Part shown: positions 1 through 9,272 of the stretch, in pieces
How the letters are laid out: every line of letters begins with the position of its first letter
Position numbering within the stretch: position 1 is the first letter of the stretch
Origin: Polynucleobacter meluiroseus
Lineage (GTDB): Bacteria; Pseudomonadota; Gammaproteobacteria; Burkholderiales; Burkholderiaceae
Direction: 5' to 3'
Assembly (NCBI GenBank): GCA_945878885.1
Contig: CAMCUP010000006.1
Coordinates: 20,282-84,281, forward strand
Length of the DNA stretch: 64,000 nt
Program-made: the position numbers and the translations under genes
The notes under the pieces: model-generated
Told to the model about the DNA's origin: nothing
Database searches by the model: none
What the model saw: the letters and a program-made list of their open reading frames with translations, nothing else

Positions 1-233
1 CCTATTGCGTCGGCTTTGCTGCAGAAACAACTAAGCTAGAAGAACAGGCAAGTGAAAAACGCCGGCGCAAAGGAATTCCACTTATCGTTGGTAATCTTGG
101 CCCTGCAACTTTTGGTAGCGATTTGAATCAGCTGATCATTATTGATGAGCGTGGTATTCAACGTTTACCACGCTCACCTAAACTTGAGTTAGCTCGCTTA
201 TTGATTAAAGCCGTTGCTGCAAAATTGGTATAA
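1..233 (+). CDS. coaBC: CoaBC C-terminal fragment (phosphopantothenate-cysteine ligase part)
   Basis: Only the last 76 codons are in the window; the reading frame starts at base 3 and stops with TAA at 231-233. The visible peptide begins YCVGFAAET, the conserved FAAET stretch of the CoaB (phosphopantothenoylcysteine synthetase) domain, followed by a Lys/Arg-rich segment and the usual end region with IVGNLGPATFGSD. CoaBC joins cysteine to 4'-phosphopantothenate and decarboxylates the product in coenzyme A synthesis, in the cytosol. The dUTPase gene follows 19 bases downstream on the same strand, the common coaBC-dut arrangement of proteobacteria, so both are probably one transcript. The decarboxylase half lies outside the window and cannot be judged. 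Confidence 0.9.
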   Translation, partial: YCVGFAAETTKLEEQASEKRRRKGIPLIVGNLGPATFGSDLNQLIIIDERGIQRLPRSPKLELARLLIKAVAAKLV

Positions 234-252
234 ACGGCTATAGGAAAATATT

Positions 253-702
253 ATGCAAACCTTGCAAGTCAAAATTCTCGATGAACGCATGCGTAGCCAA
301 ATGCCAAGTTATGGCACTCCTGGGAGCGCTGGACTTGACTTGCGGGCCTGCATCGATGCGCCGCTTGATATTGCGGCTGGTCAAACAGTATTAGTACCTA
401 CCGGGCTGGCTATTTTTATTGAAGATCCGCGCTATGCTGCCCTTATCTTGCCTCGCTCGGGCCTAGGTCATAAACATGGCATTGTGCTGGGGAATTTAGT
501 CGGCTTAATCGATTCTGATTACCAAGGCCAATTGATGGTGAGTACCTGGAATCGCAGCCATACTGCCTTTAAGCTAGAGCCGATGGAACGTTTAGCGCAG
601 CTGGTAGTTGTTCCCGTGCTGCAGGTAACGATTACCATTGTTGACGAGTTTATTGAAAGCACTCGTGGTAGCGGTGGCTTTGGGAGCACTGGGCGGGCTT
701 AA
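253..702 (+). CDS. dut: dUTP diphosphatase (dUTPase)
   Basis: A 149-residue trimeric-type dUTPase that hydrolyses dUTP to dUMP and pyrophosphate, keeping uracil out of DNA and feeding thymidylate synthesis. All five family motifs are visible: GSAGLDLRA (24-32), PRSGLG (67-72), GLIDSDYQG with the catalytic Asp at about 89, ERLAQLVV (112-119) and the Gly-rich C-terminal arm [10 protein letters not shown] (138-147). Length is normal for the family. AGGA seven bases before the ATG is a good ribosome binding site. It follows coaBC closely and converges on clpA, whose stop is only 10 bases away. Identification is secure. Confidence 0.97.
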   Translation: MQTLQVKILDERMRSQMPSYGTPGSAGLDLRACIDAPLDIAAGQTVLVPTGLAIFIEDPRYAALILPRSGLGHKHGIVLGNLVGLIDSDYQGQLMVSTWNRSHTAFKLEPMERLAQLVVVPVLQVTITIVDEFIESTRGSGGFGSTGRA

Positions 703-712
703 AGCCCTCTAC

Positions 713-3022
713 TTAAGTTTCTGCAACGGGTTCAGCGTTCGATTTACCAGTTTTGTTGGAGCTCGGGTTAGCAACTTGAATCGTTAACTGCACCTTGCCC
801 TCAGCGTCAATATCAACTGCTACTTGACCGCCTTGCGCTAAGCGCCCAAACAATAATTCATCAGCTAAAGCTTTGCGTACCGTATCTTGAATAATGCGTT
901 GCATAGGACGCGCGCCCATTAAGGGATCAAATCCATGTTTCGCTAAATGAGCCCGCAAAGCATCGCTAAAGGTTGCATCGACTTTCTTCTCGTGCAATTG
1001 TTCTTCTAACTGCATTAAGAATTTATCAACCACCCGCATGATGATGGTTTCGTCTAAAGCTTTAAATGAAACAATCGCATCTAAGCGGTTGCGAAACTCT
1101 GGGGTAAAAAATTTCTTAATGTCGGCCATTTCATCGCCCGACTCACGCGCATTAGTAAAGCCAATGGTCGATTTCTGCATCGCTTCAGCACCCGCATTGG
1201 TCGTCATGATAATGATGACATTGCGGAAATCGGCCTTACGCCCATTGTTATCCGTTAAGGTGCCATGATCCATTACCTGCAATAGGATATTAAAAATATC
1301 GGGATGCGCCTTTTCAACTTCATCGAGCAATAAAACGCAGTGGGGTTTCTTGCTTACGGCCTCGGTTAACAGACCACCCTGATCAAAGCCTACATAACCA
1401 GGAGGGGCGCCAATTAAACGACTCACTGCATGACGCTCCATGTATTCAGACATATCAAAACGTAGCAGCTCAATACCCATAATGTAGGCGAGCTGTTTGG
1501 CTACTTCAGTTTTACCAACCCCCGTAGGTCCAGAAAATAAGAATGAGCCAATCGGCCGGTCGACTTTACCTAGACCAGCGCGCGTCATTTTGATGGCACT
1601 TGCCAAAGCTTCGATAGCTGGGTCTTGGCCAAAAACGACACTTTTGATATCGCGATCAAGCGTTTGTAATTTACTGCGATCATCCACAGTAACCGACTGG
1701 GCAGGTATGCGAGCGATCTTCGCGACGATTTCTTCAATCTCGGGGCGACCAATGGTTTTTTTCTGTTTAGATTTAGGCAAAATGCGCTGGGCTGCTCCCG
1801 CCTCATCGATCACATCAATCGCCTTGTCAGGTAAATGCCGATCGTTAATATACCGCGAAGAAAGTTCCGCAGCTGCCACCAAAGCTGCCGAAGCATATTT
1901 AACGCCATGGTGCTCTTCAAAACGCGACTTTAGGCCACGCAAAATTTGCACTGTTTGGTCTACCGATGGCTCTACGACATCAATTTTTTGAAAACGTCGT
2001 GAGAGCGCCGCATCTTTTTCAAAAATGCCGCGGTACTCAGTAAATGTGGTGGCGCCAATACACTTCAGTTGACCATTCGATAGCGCTGGCTTGAGTAAAT
2101 TGCTAGCGTCAAGCGTACCCCCCGAAGCTGCTCCAGCACCAATTAGTGTATGAATCTCATCAATAAAGAGAATGCCGTGAGGGTTATCTTTTAGCGCCTT
2201 TAAAACGCCCTTCAATCTTTGCTCAAAGTCACCGCGGTATTTAGTGCCGGCTAGTAAGGCGCCCATGTCTAAAGAATAAACAGTCGAATTTGCCAAAATA
2301 TCAGGCACTTCATTACGGGTAATTCTCCAGGCCAAGCCCTCAGCAATTGCTGTTTTACCTACGCCAGCCTCACCTACCAATAAAGGATTGTTTTTACGGC
2401 GCCGACAAAGTACTTGGATAACGCGTTCTACCTCGCTATCACGGCCGATTAAAGGATCAATTTTGCCTTGACGCGCTAAGGCATTTAAATTTTGGGTAAA
2501 TTGATCTAATGGACTTTCTTTACCGCTTGCCGCTGCTTCTTCGTTTTCTTGGGTTGGGTCTGCGGCTTTAACTGGCTCAGCTTGATCCTTACGAATACCA
2601 TGGCTAATAAAGTTCACCACGTCTAAACGGGTAACGCCTTGCTGTTGCAAGAAGTAAACGCCGTGTGAATCTTTTTCGCCAAAAATAGCAACTAATACAT
2701 TCGCACCAGTCACTTCTTTTTTACCATTTGAAGTGGATTGAACGTGCATGATGGCGCGCTGAATCACCCGCTGAAAACCTAAGGTAGGTTGGGTGTCGAC
2801 TTCTTCAGTACCTGGAACCACTGGCGTATTGTCGTTAATGAAATTTTTTAATTGGGCGCGTAACTCAGCAATATTGACCGAGCAAGCCTTCAATACCTCA
2901 ACCGCAGTGGCATTATCGAGTAACGCCGAAAGAAGATGTTCAACAGTAATAAACTCATGCCGCGCTGCGCGCGAATCAACAAAAGCCATATGCAAACTAA
3001 CTTCTAATTCCTGGGCAATCAT
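713..3022 (-). CDS. clpA: ATP-dependent Clp protease ATP-binding subunit ClpA
   Basis: A 769-residue double-AAA+ unfoldase that feeds substrates into ClpP. From the N-terminus: Clp N-domain (about 1-145); first ATPase with Walker A GEAGVGKT (about 217-224) and Walker B LFIDEIH (about 285-291); second ATPase with GPTGVGKT (about 498-505) and [10 protein letters not shown] (about 564-573); a ClpP-docking loop with Ile-Gly-Phe (motif IGF); and a C-terminal D2-small domain. Start chosen at the ATG at 3022 (MIAQELE), because its first bases overlap the clpS stop as ATGA; the frame stays open six codons further upstream inside clpS. Coupling to clpS is therefore translational. The gene converges on dut. 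Confidence 0.96.
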   Translation of the reverse strand: MIAQELEVSLHMAFVDSRAARHEFITVEHLLSALLDNATAVEVLKACSVNIAELRAQLKNFINDNTPVVPGTEEVDTQPTLGFQRVIQRAIMHVQSTSNGKKEVTGANVLVAIFGEKDSHGVYFLQQQGVTRLDVVNFISHGIRKDQAEPVKAADPTQENEEAAASGKESPLDQFTQNLNALARQGKIDPLIGRDSEVERVIQVLCRRRKNNPLLVGEAGVGKTAIAEGLAWRITRNEVPDILANSTVYSLDMGALLAGTKYRGDFEQRLKGVLKALKDNPHGILFIDEIHTLIGAGAASGGTLDASNLLKPALSNGQLKCIGATTFTEYRGIFEKDAALSRRFQKIDVVEPSVDQTVQILRGLKSRFEEHHGVKYASAALVAAAELSSRYINDRHLPDKAIDVIDEAGAAQRILPKSKQKKTIGRPEIEEIVAKIARIPAQSVTVDDRSKLQTLDRDIKSVVFGQDPAIEALASAIKMTRAGLGKVDRPIGSFLFSGPTGVGKTEVAKQLAYIMGIELLRFDMSEYMERHAVSRLIGAPPGYVGFDQGGLLTEAVSKKPHCVLLLDEVEKAHPDIFNILLQVMDHGTLTDNNGRKADFRNVIIIMTTNAGAEAMQKSTIGFTNARESGDEMADIKKFFTPEFRNRLDAIVSFKALDETIIMRVVDKFLMQLEEQLHEKKVDATFSDALRAHLAKHGFDPLMGARPMQRIIQDTVRKALADELLFGRLAQGGQVAVDIDAEGKVQLTIQVANPSSNKTGKSNAEPVAET

Positions 3023-3366
3023 GCTTCCTCCATAGTGCACTGCAAAGGGTGCCCCGCTTCGCGGGAGCTCTCGGTAACTTGATGAACTTTAGTGGCTGCA
3101 ACATCGCGAGTAAAAACACCGCAAACGCCCTTCCCCACTAAATGAACTTGTAACATGATGCGAGTTGCAGTTTCATGATCCTTATTAAAATACTCTTGAA
3201 TCACCATTACAACAAATTCCATTGGAGTGTAATCGTCATTTAAAAGTAATACTTTATACAACGTGGGCAACTTCACTTTCTCGGCCTGTTTCTCCAAAAG
3301 CGCGGTATCGCCGTTGCCAGGTACGAGTGGGTTTAAGGGTGGGGAAGTTTTAATTAATCGGCTCAT
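3019..3366 (-). CDS. clpS: ClpS, adaptor for the ClpAP protease
   Basis: A 115-residue adaptor that binds the ClpA N-domain and delivers N-degron substrates. The hallmark [10 protein letters not shown] lies near residues 43-52, followed by [17 protein letters not shown], which helps form the N-degron pocket. The N-terminal tail is flexible and Pro-rich, as usual. Three in-frame starts exist (GTG 3384, ATG 3375, ATG 3366). I chose 3366 because a promoter-like -10 (TAGAAT) ends seven bases before it and overlaps the two upstream candidates; no strong Shine-Dalgarno precedes any of them. The stop overlaps the clpA start by four bases. Family call is secure, exact start moderate. Confidence 0.93.
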   Translation of the reverse strand: MSRLIKTSPPLNPLVPGNGDTALLEKQAEKVKLPTLYKVLLLNDDYTPMEFVVMVIQEYFNKDHETATRIMLQVHLVGKGVCGVFTRDVAATKVHQVTESSREAGHPLQCTMEEA

Positions 3367-3373
3367 ATGAATC

Positions 3374-3402
3374 ATTCTAAACACTCAGGCTCAGTCTGTA
3401 AT
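3374..3402 (-). promoter_or_regulatory. Predicted clpS-clpA sigma-70 promoter, near-leaderless
   Basis: On the minus strand ATTACA (3402-3397), a 17-base spacer and TAGAAT (3379-3374) resemble a sigma-70 promoter, with 4/6 and 5/6 matches to consensus. The -10 ends seven bases before the clpS ATG at 3366, so transcription would begin at or next to the start codon. Inference from sequence only. Confidence 0.45.
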
Positions 3403-3515
3403 TTACTGCTTTATTTGTTGCAAAAACCCATCACTAAGGACCTCTATACCCCATATTGGGGCATTTCTGCCAGATTAAAGGGGGTAATTACCTAGGCCCA
3501 AGTCGATTTAACTCC

Positions 3516-3544
3516 TTGACACGCCACTAAAAAGGGCAAACAAT
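3516..3544 (+). promoter_or_regulatory. Predicted cspA promoter
   Basis: TTGACA (3516-3521), a perfect -35, is followed after 17 bases by AACAAT (3539-3544), a 4/6 -10. A start near 3551 would give a leader of about 105 bases before the cspA ATG, in keeping with the long regulatory leaders of cold-shock genes. The remaining clpS-cspA space (3403-3515) holds a small hairpin, CCCCATATTGGGG at 3449-3461, and nothing else I can name. Confidence 0.5.
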
Positions 3545-3656
3545 CGGGGGTAGTGCTTCTTATTGAGGTTCTATTAGGCGTGTTTTGGAGCGAAACTGAT
3601 TAAAAAGTATTCCCCCCATTTTCACGGGTGTTTCAAGTTTAAGTAATGGAGTTCGC

Positions 3657-3860
3657 ATGGCGACCGGAGTTGTTAAGTGGTTTAATGATGCAAAAGGTTT
3701 CGGGTTTATTAAACCCGATGATGGTGAAGAAGAGCTGTTCGCGCATTTCAGCGCGATTACTATGGGCGGTTTCAAAACCCTCAAAGAAGGCCAAAAGGTA
3801 ACGTTTGATATTACCCAAGGACCTAAAGGCAAGCAAGCGACAAATATTCAAGGCGCTTGA
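3657..3860 (+). CDS. cspA: Cold-shock protein, CspA family
   Basis: A 67-residue single cold-shock domain, a five-stranded OB-fold that binds single-stranded RNA and DNA and melts RNA secondary structure. The RNP1 motif KGFGFI lies at 13-18 and an RNP2-like LFAHFS at 27-32; the latter has Leu-Phe-Ala where many homologues have Val-Phe-Val. GGAG precedes the ATG. The gene stands alone, with its own promoter and a strong terminator shared with icd. Whether expression is cold-induced or constitutive cannot be told from the sequence; the symbol is used at family level. Confidence 0.95.
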   Translation: MATGVVKWFNDAKGFGFIKPDDGEEELFAHFSAITMGGFKTLKEGQKVTFDITQGPKGKQATNIQGA

Positions 3861-3881
3861 TAAAAACTTCCTAATGAAATT

Positions 3882-3912
3882 AAAAACCCAGGGCGTGCCC
3901 TGGGTTTTTTTT
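3882..3912. terminator. Bidirectional intrinsic terminator between cspA and icd
   Basis: CCCAGGGC (3887-3894) pairs with GCCCTGGG (3897-3904). The stem is flanked by five A on the left and eight T on the right, so it reads as a Rho-independent terminator on both strands and can end both convergent genes, cspA (plus) and icd (minus). Confidence 0.9.
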
Positions 3913-3941
3913 AACTTCTTTTTAATTTTTTTAAGTTCTTT

Positions 3942-5192
3942 TTACATGTTTTCGATCATCGCCTCACCAAAGCCAGAACAAGAAACTTGGGTGGCGCCCT
4001 CTAACACACGAGCAAAATCATAAGTCACTTTTTTCGAAAGAATGGCTTTTTCCATTGACGAGATAATCAGATCGGCTGCTTCGGTCCAACCCATATGGCG
4101 CAACATCATTTCAGCGGAGAGGATTTCCGAGCCGGGGTTGACATAATCTTTACCAGCGTATTTTGGTGCAGTGCCATGGGTTGCCTCAAACATTGCAATG
4201 CTATCAGACATATTAGCGCCAGGCGCAATTCCAATACCACCTACCTGCGCTGCTAAGGCATCGGAAACATAATCGCCGTTCAAATTTAAAGTGGCAATTA
4301 CGCTGTACTCGTTTGGACGCAACAAAATTTGCTGCAAGAAAGCGTCAGCAATCACATCTTTAATAATGATGTCCTTACCAGTCTTGGGATTTTTTAGCTT
4401 GCACCACGGGCCGCCATCAATCAGTTGCGCGCCAAATTCATTTTGCGCCAAGCCATAACTCCAGTCACGAAAACCACCTTCGGTAAATTTCATGATGTTA
4501 CCTTTATGTACGATAGTCACTGAAGGCTTGTCGTTGTCAATTGCATACTGAATTGCTTTACGTACTAAACGCTCGGTACCCTCCTTCGATACTGGCTTAA
4601 TACCAATGCTCGAAGTATTGGGAAAGCGAATTTTCTTAACGCCCATTTCTTTAATCAGAAAATCAACCATTTTTTTGGCTTCTGGCGTCCCAGCTTCCCA
4701 TTCAATGCCAGCATAAATATCTTCTGAATTTTCGCGAAAAATGACCATATCGGTTTTTTCAGGTTCACGAAGTGGTGAGGGCACTCCCTTGAAATAACGC
4801 ACTGGACGCAAACATAAATACAAATCTAAGGCTTGACGCAAGGCCACGTTTAAGGAGCGAATGCCGCCACCCACTGGCGTGTGCAAAGGACCTTTAATCG
4901 AAACCACATATTCTTTAACAGCTTCTAGGGTTTCTTCTGGCATCCATACATCAGGGCCATATACCTGAGTTGCCTTAGAGCCCGCATAAACTTCCATCCA
5001 AGCAATTTTGCGTTTACCACCGTAAGCTTTGGCTACTGCAGCATCAACTACCTTGATCATTACAGGCGTAATATCAGCGCCAATCCCGTCGCCTTCAATT
5101 ACTGGAATAATTGGATGATCGGGTACGTTAATTGAGAAATCTTGATTAACAGTGATTTTTTCGCCAACAGGCACTTTAATATGCTTATACAT
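3942..5192 (-). CDS. icd: Isocitrate dehydrogenase (NADP-dependent)
   Basis: A 416-residue homodimeric-type enzyme converting isocitrate to 2-oxoglutarate and CO2 with formation of NADPH in the TCA cycle. Visible family features: the substrate-binding segment [13 protein letters not shown] with Ser at 113, the same position as the serine phosphorylated by AceK in E. coli; the metal-binding Asp region in [11 protein letters not shown]; and the coenzyme-binding [13 protein letters not shown] stretch. GGAG precedes the ATG at normal distance. It is transcribed alone, toward the terminator shared with cspA. Whether AceK control operates here is unknown; the serine is present. Confidence 0.96.
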   Translation of the reverse strand: MYKHIKVPVGEKITVNQDFSINVPDHPIIPVIEGDGIGADITPVMIKVVDAAVAKAYGGKRKIAWMEVYAGSKATQVYGPDVWMPEETLEAVKEYVVSIKGPLHTPVGGGIRSLNVALRQALDLYLCLRPVRYFKGVPSPLREPEKTDMVIFRENSEDIYAGIEWEAGTPEAKKMVDFLIKEMGVKKIRFPNTSSIGIKPVSKEGTERLVRKAIQYAIDNDKPSVTIVHKGNIMKFTEGGFRDWSYGLAQNEFGAQLIDGGPWCKLKNPKTGKDIIIKDVIADAFLQQILLRPNEYSVIATLNLNGDYVSDALAAQVGGIGIAPGANMSDSIAMFEATHGTAPKYAGKDYVNPGSEILSAEMMLRHMGWTEAADLIISSMEKAILSKKVTYDFARVLEGATQVSCSGFGEAMIENM

Positions 5193-5279
5193 TCACACTT
5201 CTCCAGAGGGATATTGAGTTATAACTTTTACTATTTTCGCATGAGCAGGCAAACTAGCCCATAAAATTGAGACTGGATA

Positions 5280-5783
5280 ATGAGAAATAATATGTTTAAA
5301 ACCATCTACTCTGAGCGGCTGGCTTGTTGGGGCCTCATAAAGCCCCGCCTACTTGGGTTTATAGGTCTACTAGGGCTGGCTACGCTAGCTTTAGCCCAAA
5401 ATAGCGGCCCTAACCCTGGCTTGCAAGTAATTGAACTTAAAGCTGGCATCTACCGCATTCAAGCTGAAGTCGCTGCAACCGCTCCAGCTAGGCAGACTGG
5501 TTTAATGTACCGCACCTTGATGGCACAAAATGCTGGGATGCTATTTATTTTCGAACAAAAGGGGCAGCATTGCTTTTGGATGAGTAATACCAAAATTCCG
5601 CTGGCGATTGCTTTTATTGGCGACGACGACAAAATTGTAAACATTGAAGAAATGCAAGCTGACACGACTAATAACCATTGTCCTAAAGTACCAATTCGCT
5701 ATGCTTTAGAAATGAATCAAAAATGGTTTAACGAGCGCGCTTTAGGTCCTGGCACTTTGATTCAAGGTATTCCTAAAAAGTAA
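5280..5783 (+). CDS. DUF192 family exported protein
   Basis: A 167-residue protein with an N-terminal hydrophobic segment ending in LATLALAQ (about residues 33-40), which looks like a signal peptide cleaved after an Ala-x-Ala-type site, followed by one DUF192 domain (about 50-165). Typical DUF192 features are RQTGLMYR, GMLFIFEQKGQHCFWMSNT, PLAIAFIGDD and a C-terminal RYALEMNQKWF. The family is widespread and its biochemical role is not established; no enzyme activity is claimed. Two starts are possible (ATG 5280 or ATG 5292); GAG lies about eight bases before the second. It stands alone between icd and ppnP. Confidence 0.85.
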   Translation: MRNNMFKTIYSERLACWGLIKPRLLGFIGLLGLATLALAQNSGPNPGLQVIELKAGIYRIQAEVAATAPARQTGLMYRTLMAQNAGMLFIFEQKGQHCFWMSNTKIPLAIAFIGDDDKIVNIEEMQADTTNNHCPKVPIRYALEMNQKWFNERALGPGTLIQGIPKK

Positions 5784-5831
5784 GTGGCGCAGAAATCTTC
5801 GTAATTACCGTCCGTCTAAGCTACTTTTCAC

Positions 5832-6137
5832 TTAGCCAAAATGACAAACATAGTGCATTGGTGCTGTAGTGCGGATCACGAAATTGCTACCCGCTTCAAC
5901 TGTCCAACTTTCACCAGCCGCAAATACTTGTTCGGGTGCGCCATCAATACTGACAAAAGCGCAACCATCGACTACCTCCATGACTTCTTTGGTAGTTAGG
6001 TCGAAATGCAGGGTACTAGGCAAAATAACACCTACCGATTTACGTGACCCATCAGGGAAGTTCACTGTATGCGAGACACACTTACCATCATAATAAATAT
6101 TGGCTTTTTTACCAACTGAAACGTGATCAAATTGCAT
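5832..6137 (-). CDS. ppnP: Pyrimidine/purine nucleoside phosphorylase (DUF1255)
   Basis: A 101-residue small cupin-like beta-barrel protein of the YaiE/PpnP family. Family signatures visible are NIYYDGKCVSHTVNFPDGSRKSVGV near the N-terminus and the C-terminal YVCHFG. Characterised members phosphorolyse a broad range of nucleosides to base and ribose-1-phosphate. It starts two bases after the argG stop, so it is very likely the last gene of an argF-argG-ppnP transcript; the metabolic reason for that linkage is not obvious. Family assignment is secure, substrate range is by homology. Confidence 0.9.
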   Translation of the reverse strand: MQFDHVSVGKKANIYYDGKCVSHTVNFPDGSRKSVGVILPSTLHFDLTTKEVMEVVDGCAFVSIDGAPEQVFAAGESWTVEAGSNFVIRTTAPMHYVCHFG

Positions 6138-6139
6138 TT

Positions 6140-7378
6140 TTAGCCTTTCGTTTTTGCCAATTTGCGCTTTGCAATTTCTGCTATGCGCATGCGCAATGCG
6201 TTGAGTTTAATAAAACCGCCGGCATCGGCTTGGTTATACGCACCACCATCGTCATCAAAAGTAGCAATGGTCTGATCGAATAAAGTATTGGCTGAATCGC
6301 GTGAGATGACTGAGACTGAACCCTTATATAACTTTAAGCGTACCGTACCATTGACATTACGCTGGGTATAGTCAATTAAGGTTTGCAATGCAAGGCGCTC
6401 TGGTGACCACCAGTAGCCGTTATAAATGAGGCTGGCATAGCGGGGCATTAAGTCGTCTTTTAAGTGTGCCACTTCCCGATCTAGCGTAATACTTTCGATA
6501 CCGCGATGGGCTTTTAGCAAAATAGTGCCGCCAGGGGTTTCATAGCAGCCTCGACTCTTCATACCGACAAAACGATTTTCGACTAAATCGAGACGGCCAA
6601 TGCCGTGCATGCCACCGATTCGATTTAACTCGGCTAAAAGCTGATGAGGTTGATAGGGCTTACCGTCAATAGCAACAGGGTCACCAGCACAAAATTCGAT
6701 TTCAATCACAGCTGCTGCATCGGGAGCCTTTTCAGGGGCAACCGTCCATCGCCACATTGATTCTTCAGCTTCAGCATTGGGATTTTCTAAGTGACGCCCC
6801 TCATAACTAATGTGTAACAAATTGGCATCCATTGAGTAAGGCGAACCGCCTTGCTTATGCTTCATTTCAATTGGAATGCCATACTTCTCGGCGTAAGCCA
6901 TTAATTTTTCACGTGATAATAAATCCCACTCACGCCATGGCGCAATCACTTTAATGCCAGGTTCAAGAGCGTAGTAACCCAATTCAAAGCGTACCTGATC
7001 GTTGCCCTTGCCTGTGGCGCCATGCGCAACAGCATCAGCCTTTACTTGCCGAGCAATCTCAATTTGACGCTTAGCAATAAGAGGCCTAGCAATCGAAGTG
7101 CCCAACAAATACTCACCTTCGTAAATCGTATTGGCACGAAACATTGGGAAGACAAAATCGCGTACAAATTCTTCACGTAAGTCATCAATAAAAATATTTT
7201 CTGGTTGAATGCCAAACTGTAAGGCTTTGGTACGCGCTGGCTCAAGCTCTTCCCCCTGCCCTAGATCGGCGGTAAAAGTGACGATCTCACAGTGATAGGT
7301 ATCTTGTAGCCACTTTAAGATTACGCTAGTATCAAGACCGCCGGAATAAGCTAAAACAGCTTTTTTTATTTCAAACAT
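6140..7378 (-). CDS. argG: Argininosuccinate synthase
   Basis: A 412-residue ATP-dependent ligase that joins citrulline and aspartate to argininosuccinate, the penultimate step of arginine synthesis. The N-terminal pyrophosphatase loop SGGLDTS lies at 12-18. Conserved stretches [14 protein letters not shown] and [20 protein letters not shown] follow. The ATG at 7378 (MFEIKK) is preferred over an in-frame GTG nine bases upstream, because GAGTGA sits at ribosome-binding distance from it. It lies 34 bases after argF and two before ppnP on the same strand, forming a short arginine operon. Confidence 0.96.
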   Translation of the reverse strand: MFEIKKAVLAYSGGLDTSVILKWLQDTYHCEIVTFTADLGQGEELEPARTKALQFGIQPENIFIDDLREEFVRDFVFPMFRANTIYEGEYLLGTSIARPLIAKRQIEIARQVKADAVAHGATGKGNDQVRFELGYYALEPGIKVIAPWREWDLLSREKLMAYAEKYGIPIEMKHKQGGSPYSMDANLLHISYEGRHLENPNAEAEESMWRWTVAPEKAPDAAAVIEIEFCAGDPVAIDGKPYQPHQLLAELNRIGGMHGIGRLDLVENRFVGMKSRGCYETPGGTILLKAHRGIESITLDREVAHLKDDLMPRYASLIYNGYWWSPERLALQTLIDYTQRNVNGTVRLKLYKGSVSVISRDSANTLFDQTIATFDDDGGAYNQADAGGFIKLNALRMRIAEIAKRKLAKTKG

Positions 7379-7412
7379 TATTTTCACTCATTCAAAATTA
7401 GTGTGTTCATTA

Positions 7413-8420
7413 TTAAACAGGTGCTCCGTCAGGTGAGATACGTCCACATAGTAAATACTCCATCAAAGCTTTTTGGACATGCAGGCGATTTTCAGCCTCT
7501 TCCCAAACTACGCTTTGCGGTCCATCAATGACGGCGCCACTTACTTCCTCACCCCGATGGGCTGGCAAGCAATGCATAAATAAGGCAATTGGTTTAGCTA
7601 ATGTCATTAACTCTTCAGTGACCATCCAATCTTTAAAGGCCTTCATCCGCATGGTATTTTGATCTTCATACCCCATGCTAGTCCAGACATCGGTCGTCAC
7701 TAAATCGGCGCCTTTTACAGCGTCTCGAGGATCAGCACAAACCATTAAATGATTTAAGGCAGCGCCACTTAAACGGGCATGATCAAGTTGATAGCCCTCA
7801 GGCGCCGAAAAACGTAACTGAAAATCTAAGCGCTCAGCTGCTTGAATCCAGGTGTAAGCCATATTGTTGGCATCACCAACCCACGCTACAGTTTTTCCCT
7901 GAATTGGTCCACGCGCCTCGACAAAGGTAAAAATATCGGTTAAGACCTGACAAGGATGAAATTCATTGGTTAAACCATTAATGACTGGCACCCGCGAGTT
8001 AGCTGCAAAACGCTCAATGATGTCTTGACCAAAAGTGCGAATCATAATTATGTCAGTCATCCGCGAGATAACTTGCGCAGCATCTTCCACCGGCTCGCCT
8101 CTGCCCAGCTGGGTATCCCGTGTATTCAGATAAACAGCATGACCCCCAAGCTGATGAATACCCGCTTCAAATGATAAGCGGGTGCGGGTTGAGTGTTTTT
8201 CAAAAATCATGGCAAGAGTGCGATCATGCAAAGGGTGCCATGTTTCATAACGCTTAAAACGTTCTTTTAACCAAGCAGTGCGCTGTATTAAATAATCGTA
8301 TTCAGCTCGCGTTAAATCGGTAAATTGGAGGTAATGCTTAATTTGGCCAGGTACCTGCGGTTTAGCCAAGGAAGCTAAACTAGCATGCCCCAAAACGGAT
8401 TTACTTTGCATCTTGTCCAA
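7413..8420 (-). CDS. argF: Ornithine carbamoyltransferase
   Basis: A 335-residue enzyme that transfers the carbamoyl group from carbamoyl phosphate to ornithine, giving citrulline. Carbamoyl-phosphate-binding STRTR is at 77-81, HPCQ at 155-158, an ornithine-binding SMG in DVWTSMGYEDQ, and the active-site HCLP near residue 284. The best start is TTG at 8420: the element AGGTGA lies four bases before it, ideal when aligned to the 16S tail, whereas the in-frame ATG at 8411 is too far from it. Followed by argG, so the two enzymes are co-transcribed. Confidence 0.95.
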   Translation of the reverse strand: MDKMQSKSVLGHASLASLAKPQVPGQIKHYLQFTDLTRAEYDYLIQRTAWLKERFKRYETWHPLHDRTLAMIFEKHSTRTRLSFEAGIHQLGGHAVYLNTRDTQLGRGEPVEDAAQVISRMTDIIMIRTFGQDIIERFAANSRVPVINGLTNEFHPCQVLTDIFTFVEARGPIQGKTVAWVGDANNMAYTWIQAAERLDFQLRFSAPEGYQLDHARLSGAALNHLMVCADPRDAVKGADLVTTDVWTSMGYEDQNTMRMKAFKDWMVTEELMTLAKPIALFMHCLPAHRGEEVSGAVIDGPQSVVWEEAENRLHVQKALMEYLLCGRISPDGAPV

Positions 8421-8496
8421 AATTTCACCTACTAAAATGACAATCTTAAGCTTATATTGCTCTACTTTTCTTGCGGTATCTTGACTGCTTTAACTC

Positions 8497-8799
8497 TTGA
8501 TCCATAAAACACTGTTTATCCAAGGGCTTACTACCAGCGGTAAGCCCTTTCGACCCAGCGATTGGGCTGAACGCCTTTGCGGAGTTATGGCCAGCTTTCG
8601 CCCCTTAGGCGACACTGGCGATCCGCGCTTTACTTACTCTCCATTCGTTAGACCAGTAATGATTGCTAATATTAAATTTGTTGTGGTTGATACCCGCCTT
8701 CATGATCTTGACCCAATGGCGCTCGACTTTGTTCTTAATTTTGCTAAAGACAATCACCTGCCTATTGAAGAAGCTTGTGTCTTTGAACCAAAAACATGA
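8497..8799 (+). CDS. DUF3579 family protein
   Basis: A 100-residue soluble protein resembling the DUF3579 family found mainly in betaproteobacteria; conserved-looking segments are GKPFRPSDWAERLCG and YSPFVRPV. No catalytic motif, signal peptide or membrane segment is visible and I assign no function. The reading frame is blocked by a stop just upstream (8491-8493), leaving TTG at 8497 as the only plausible start; no clear Shine-Dalgarno precedes it. It diverges from argF and converges on rpsT. Confidence 0.75.
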   Translation: MIHKTLFIQGLTTSGKPFRPSDWAERLCGVMASFRPLGDTGDPRFTYSPFVRPVMIANIKFVVVDTRLHDLDPMALDFVLNFAKDNHLPIEEACVFEPKT

Positions 8800-8814
8800 A
8801 GCTTAACTTTAAAA

Positions 8815-8842
8815 CAAAAACCCGCTCAAAAAGGGAGCGGGC
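8815..8842 (-). terminator. Intrinsic terminator of rpsT
   Basis: CCCGCTC (8821-8827) pairs with GAGCGGG (8835-8841) around a seven-base loop. On the minus strand the stem is followed by TTTTTG and a further T run, so it terminates rpsT. It also lies just past the DUF3579 stop, but the plus-strand side lacks a good T tract. Confidence 0.8.
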
Positions 8843-8868
8843 TTGAGTTGAATTTTAAAAAATTTGCA

Positions 8869-9132
8869 CTAAGCCATCGCCTTAATAGCTGCTGATAAGC
8901 GTGATTTTTGACGCGCAGCAGTATTTTTATGAGCGATTTTTTTATCCGTAATTTTATCGATCGTGACTTGGGTAGCAATAAATACTTTAGCGGCTGCTGC
9001 TTTGTCACCAACCTCGACTGCTTTACGAACAGCTTTGATAGAAGTGCGCAACTTTGAACGTAAGCTCGAATTGTGCTCATTTTGTTTAACTGCTTGCCGA
9101 GCGCGTTTACGCGCTTGTGCGGTATTGGCCAT
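8869..9132 (-). CDS. rpsT: 30S ribosomal protein S20
   Basis: An 87-residue, very basic, almost wholly helical protein starting [13 protein letters not shown], the standard S20 N-terminus, with the conserved [11 protein letters not shown] and [17 protein letters not shown] regions. It binds 16S rRNA at the bottom of the small subunit. AGG precedes the ATG. The gene is single, ends at an intrinsic terminator and diverges from murJ, the usual rpsT/murJ arrangement in proteobacteria. Confidence 0.97.
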   Translation of the reverse strand: MANTAQARKRARQAVKQNEHNSSLRSKLRTSIKAVRKAVEVGDKAAAAKVFIATQVTIDKITDKKIAHKNTAARQKSRLSAAIKAMA

Positions 9133-9272
9133 CTTTAAACCTGCCTATTCATTACGATTTGTCAAAATGGGCGAGCACTTGAGAGAAGCATTGGGTGATC
9201 GCCAAAAACAAAGATTTTACCTGAAAGGGGCAAAAAAGCCCAGTAGACCAATAAATAGGGGAAAATCAGCCC

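Noticed and set aside
694..708. GGGCTTAAAGCCC between dut and clpA as a terminator.
   Set aside because: The stem lies on the dut stop, has a very small loop and no T run on either side.
1497..1991. Long plus-strand frame opposite clpA.
   Set aside because: It is the antisense of the conserved clpA ATPase coding sequence, with no start signal and no sensible protein character; similar shadows lie opposite dnaK, glnE, secD and others.
3449..3461. CCCCATATTGGGG hairpin upstream of cspA as a terminator or sigma-32 -10 box.
   Set aside because: The stem is short with no T tract, and no CTTGAA is at a correct distance on either strand.
9133..9272. Small protein gene or RNA in the rpsT-murJ gap.
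   Set aside because: The frame through this gap runs antisense into rpsT and has no ribosome binding site; no stable RNA fold with a terminator is present.
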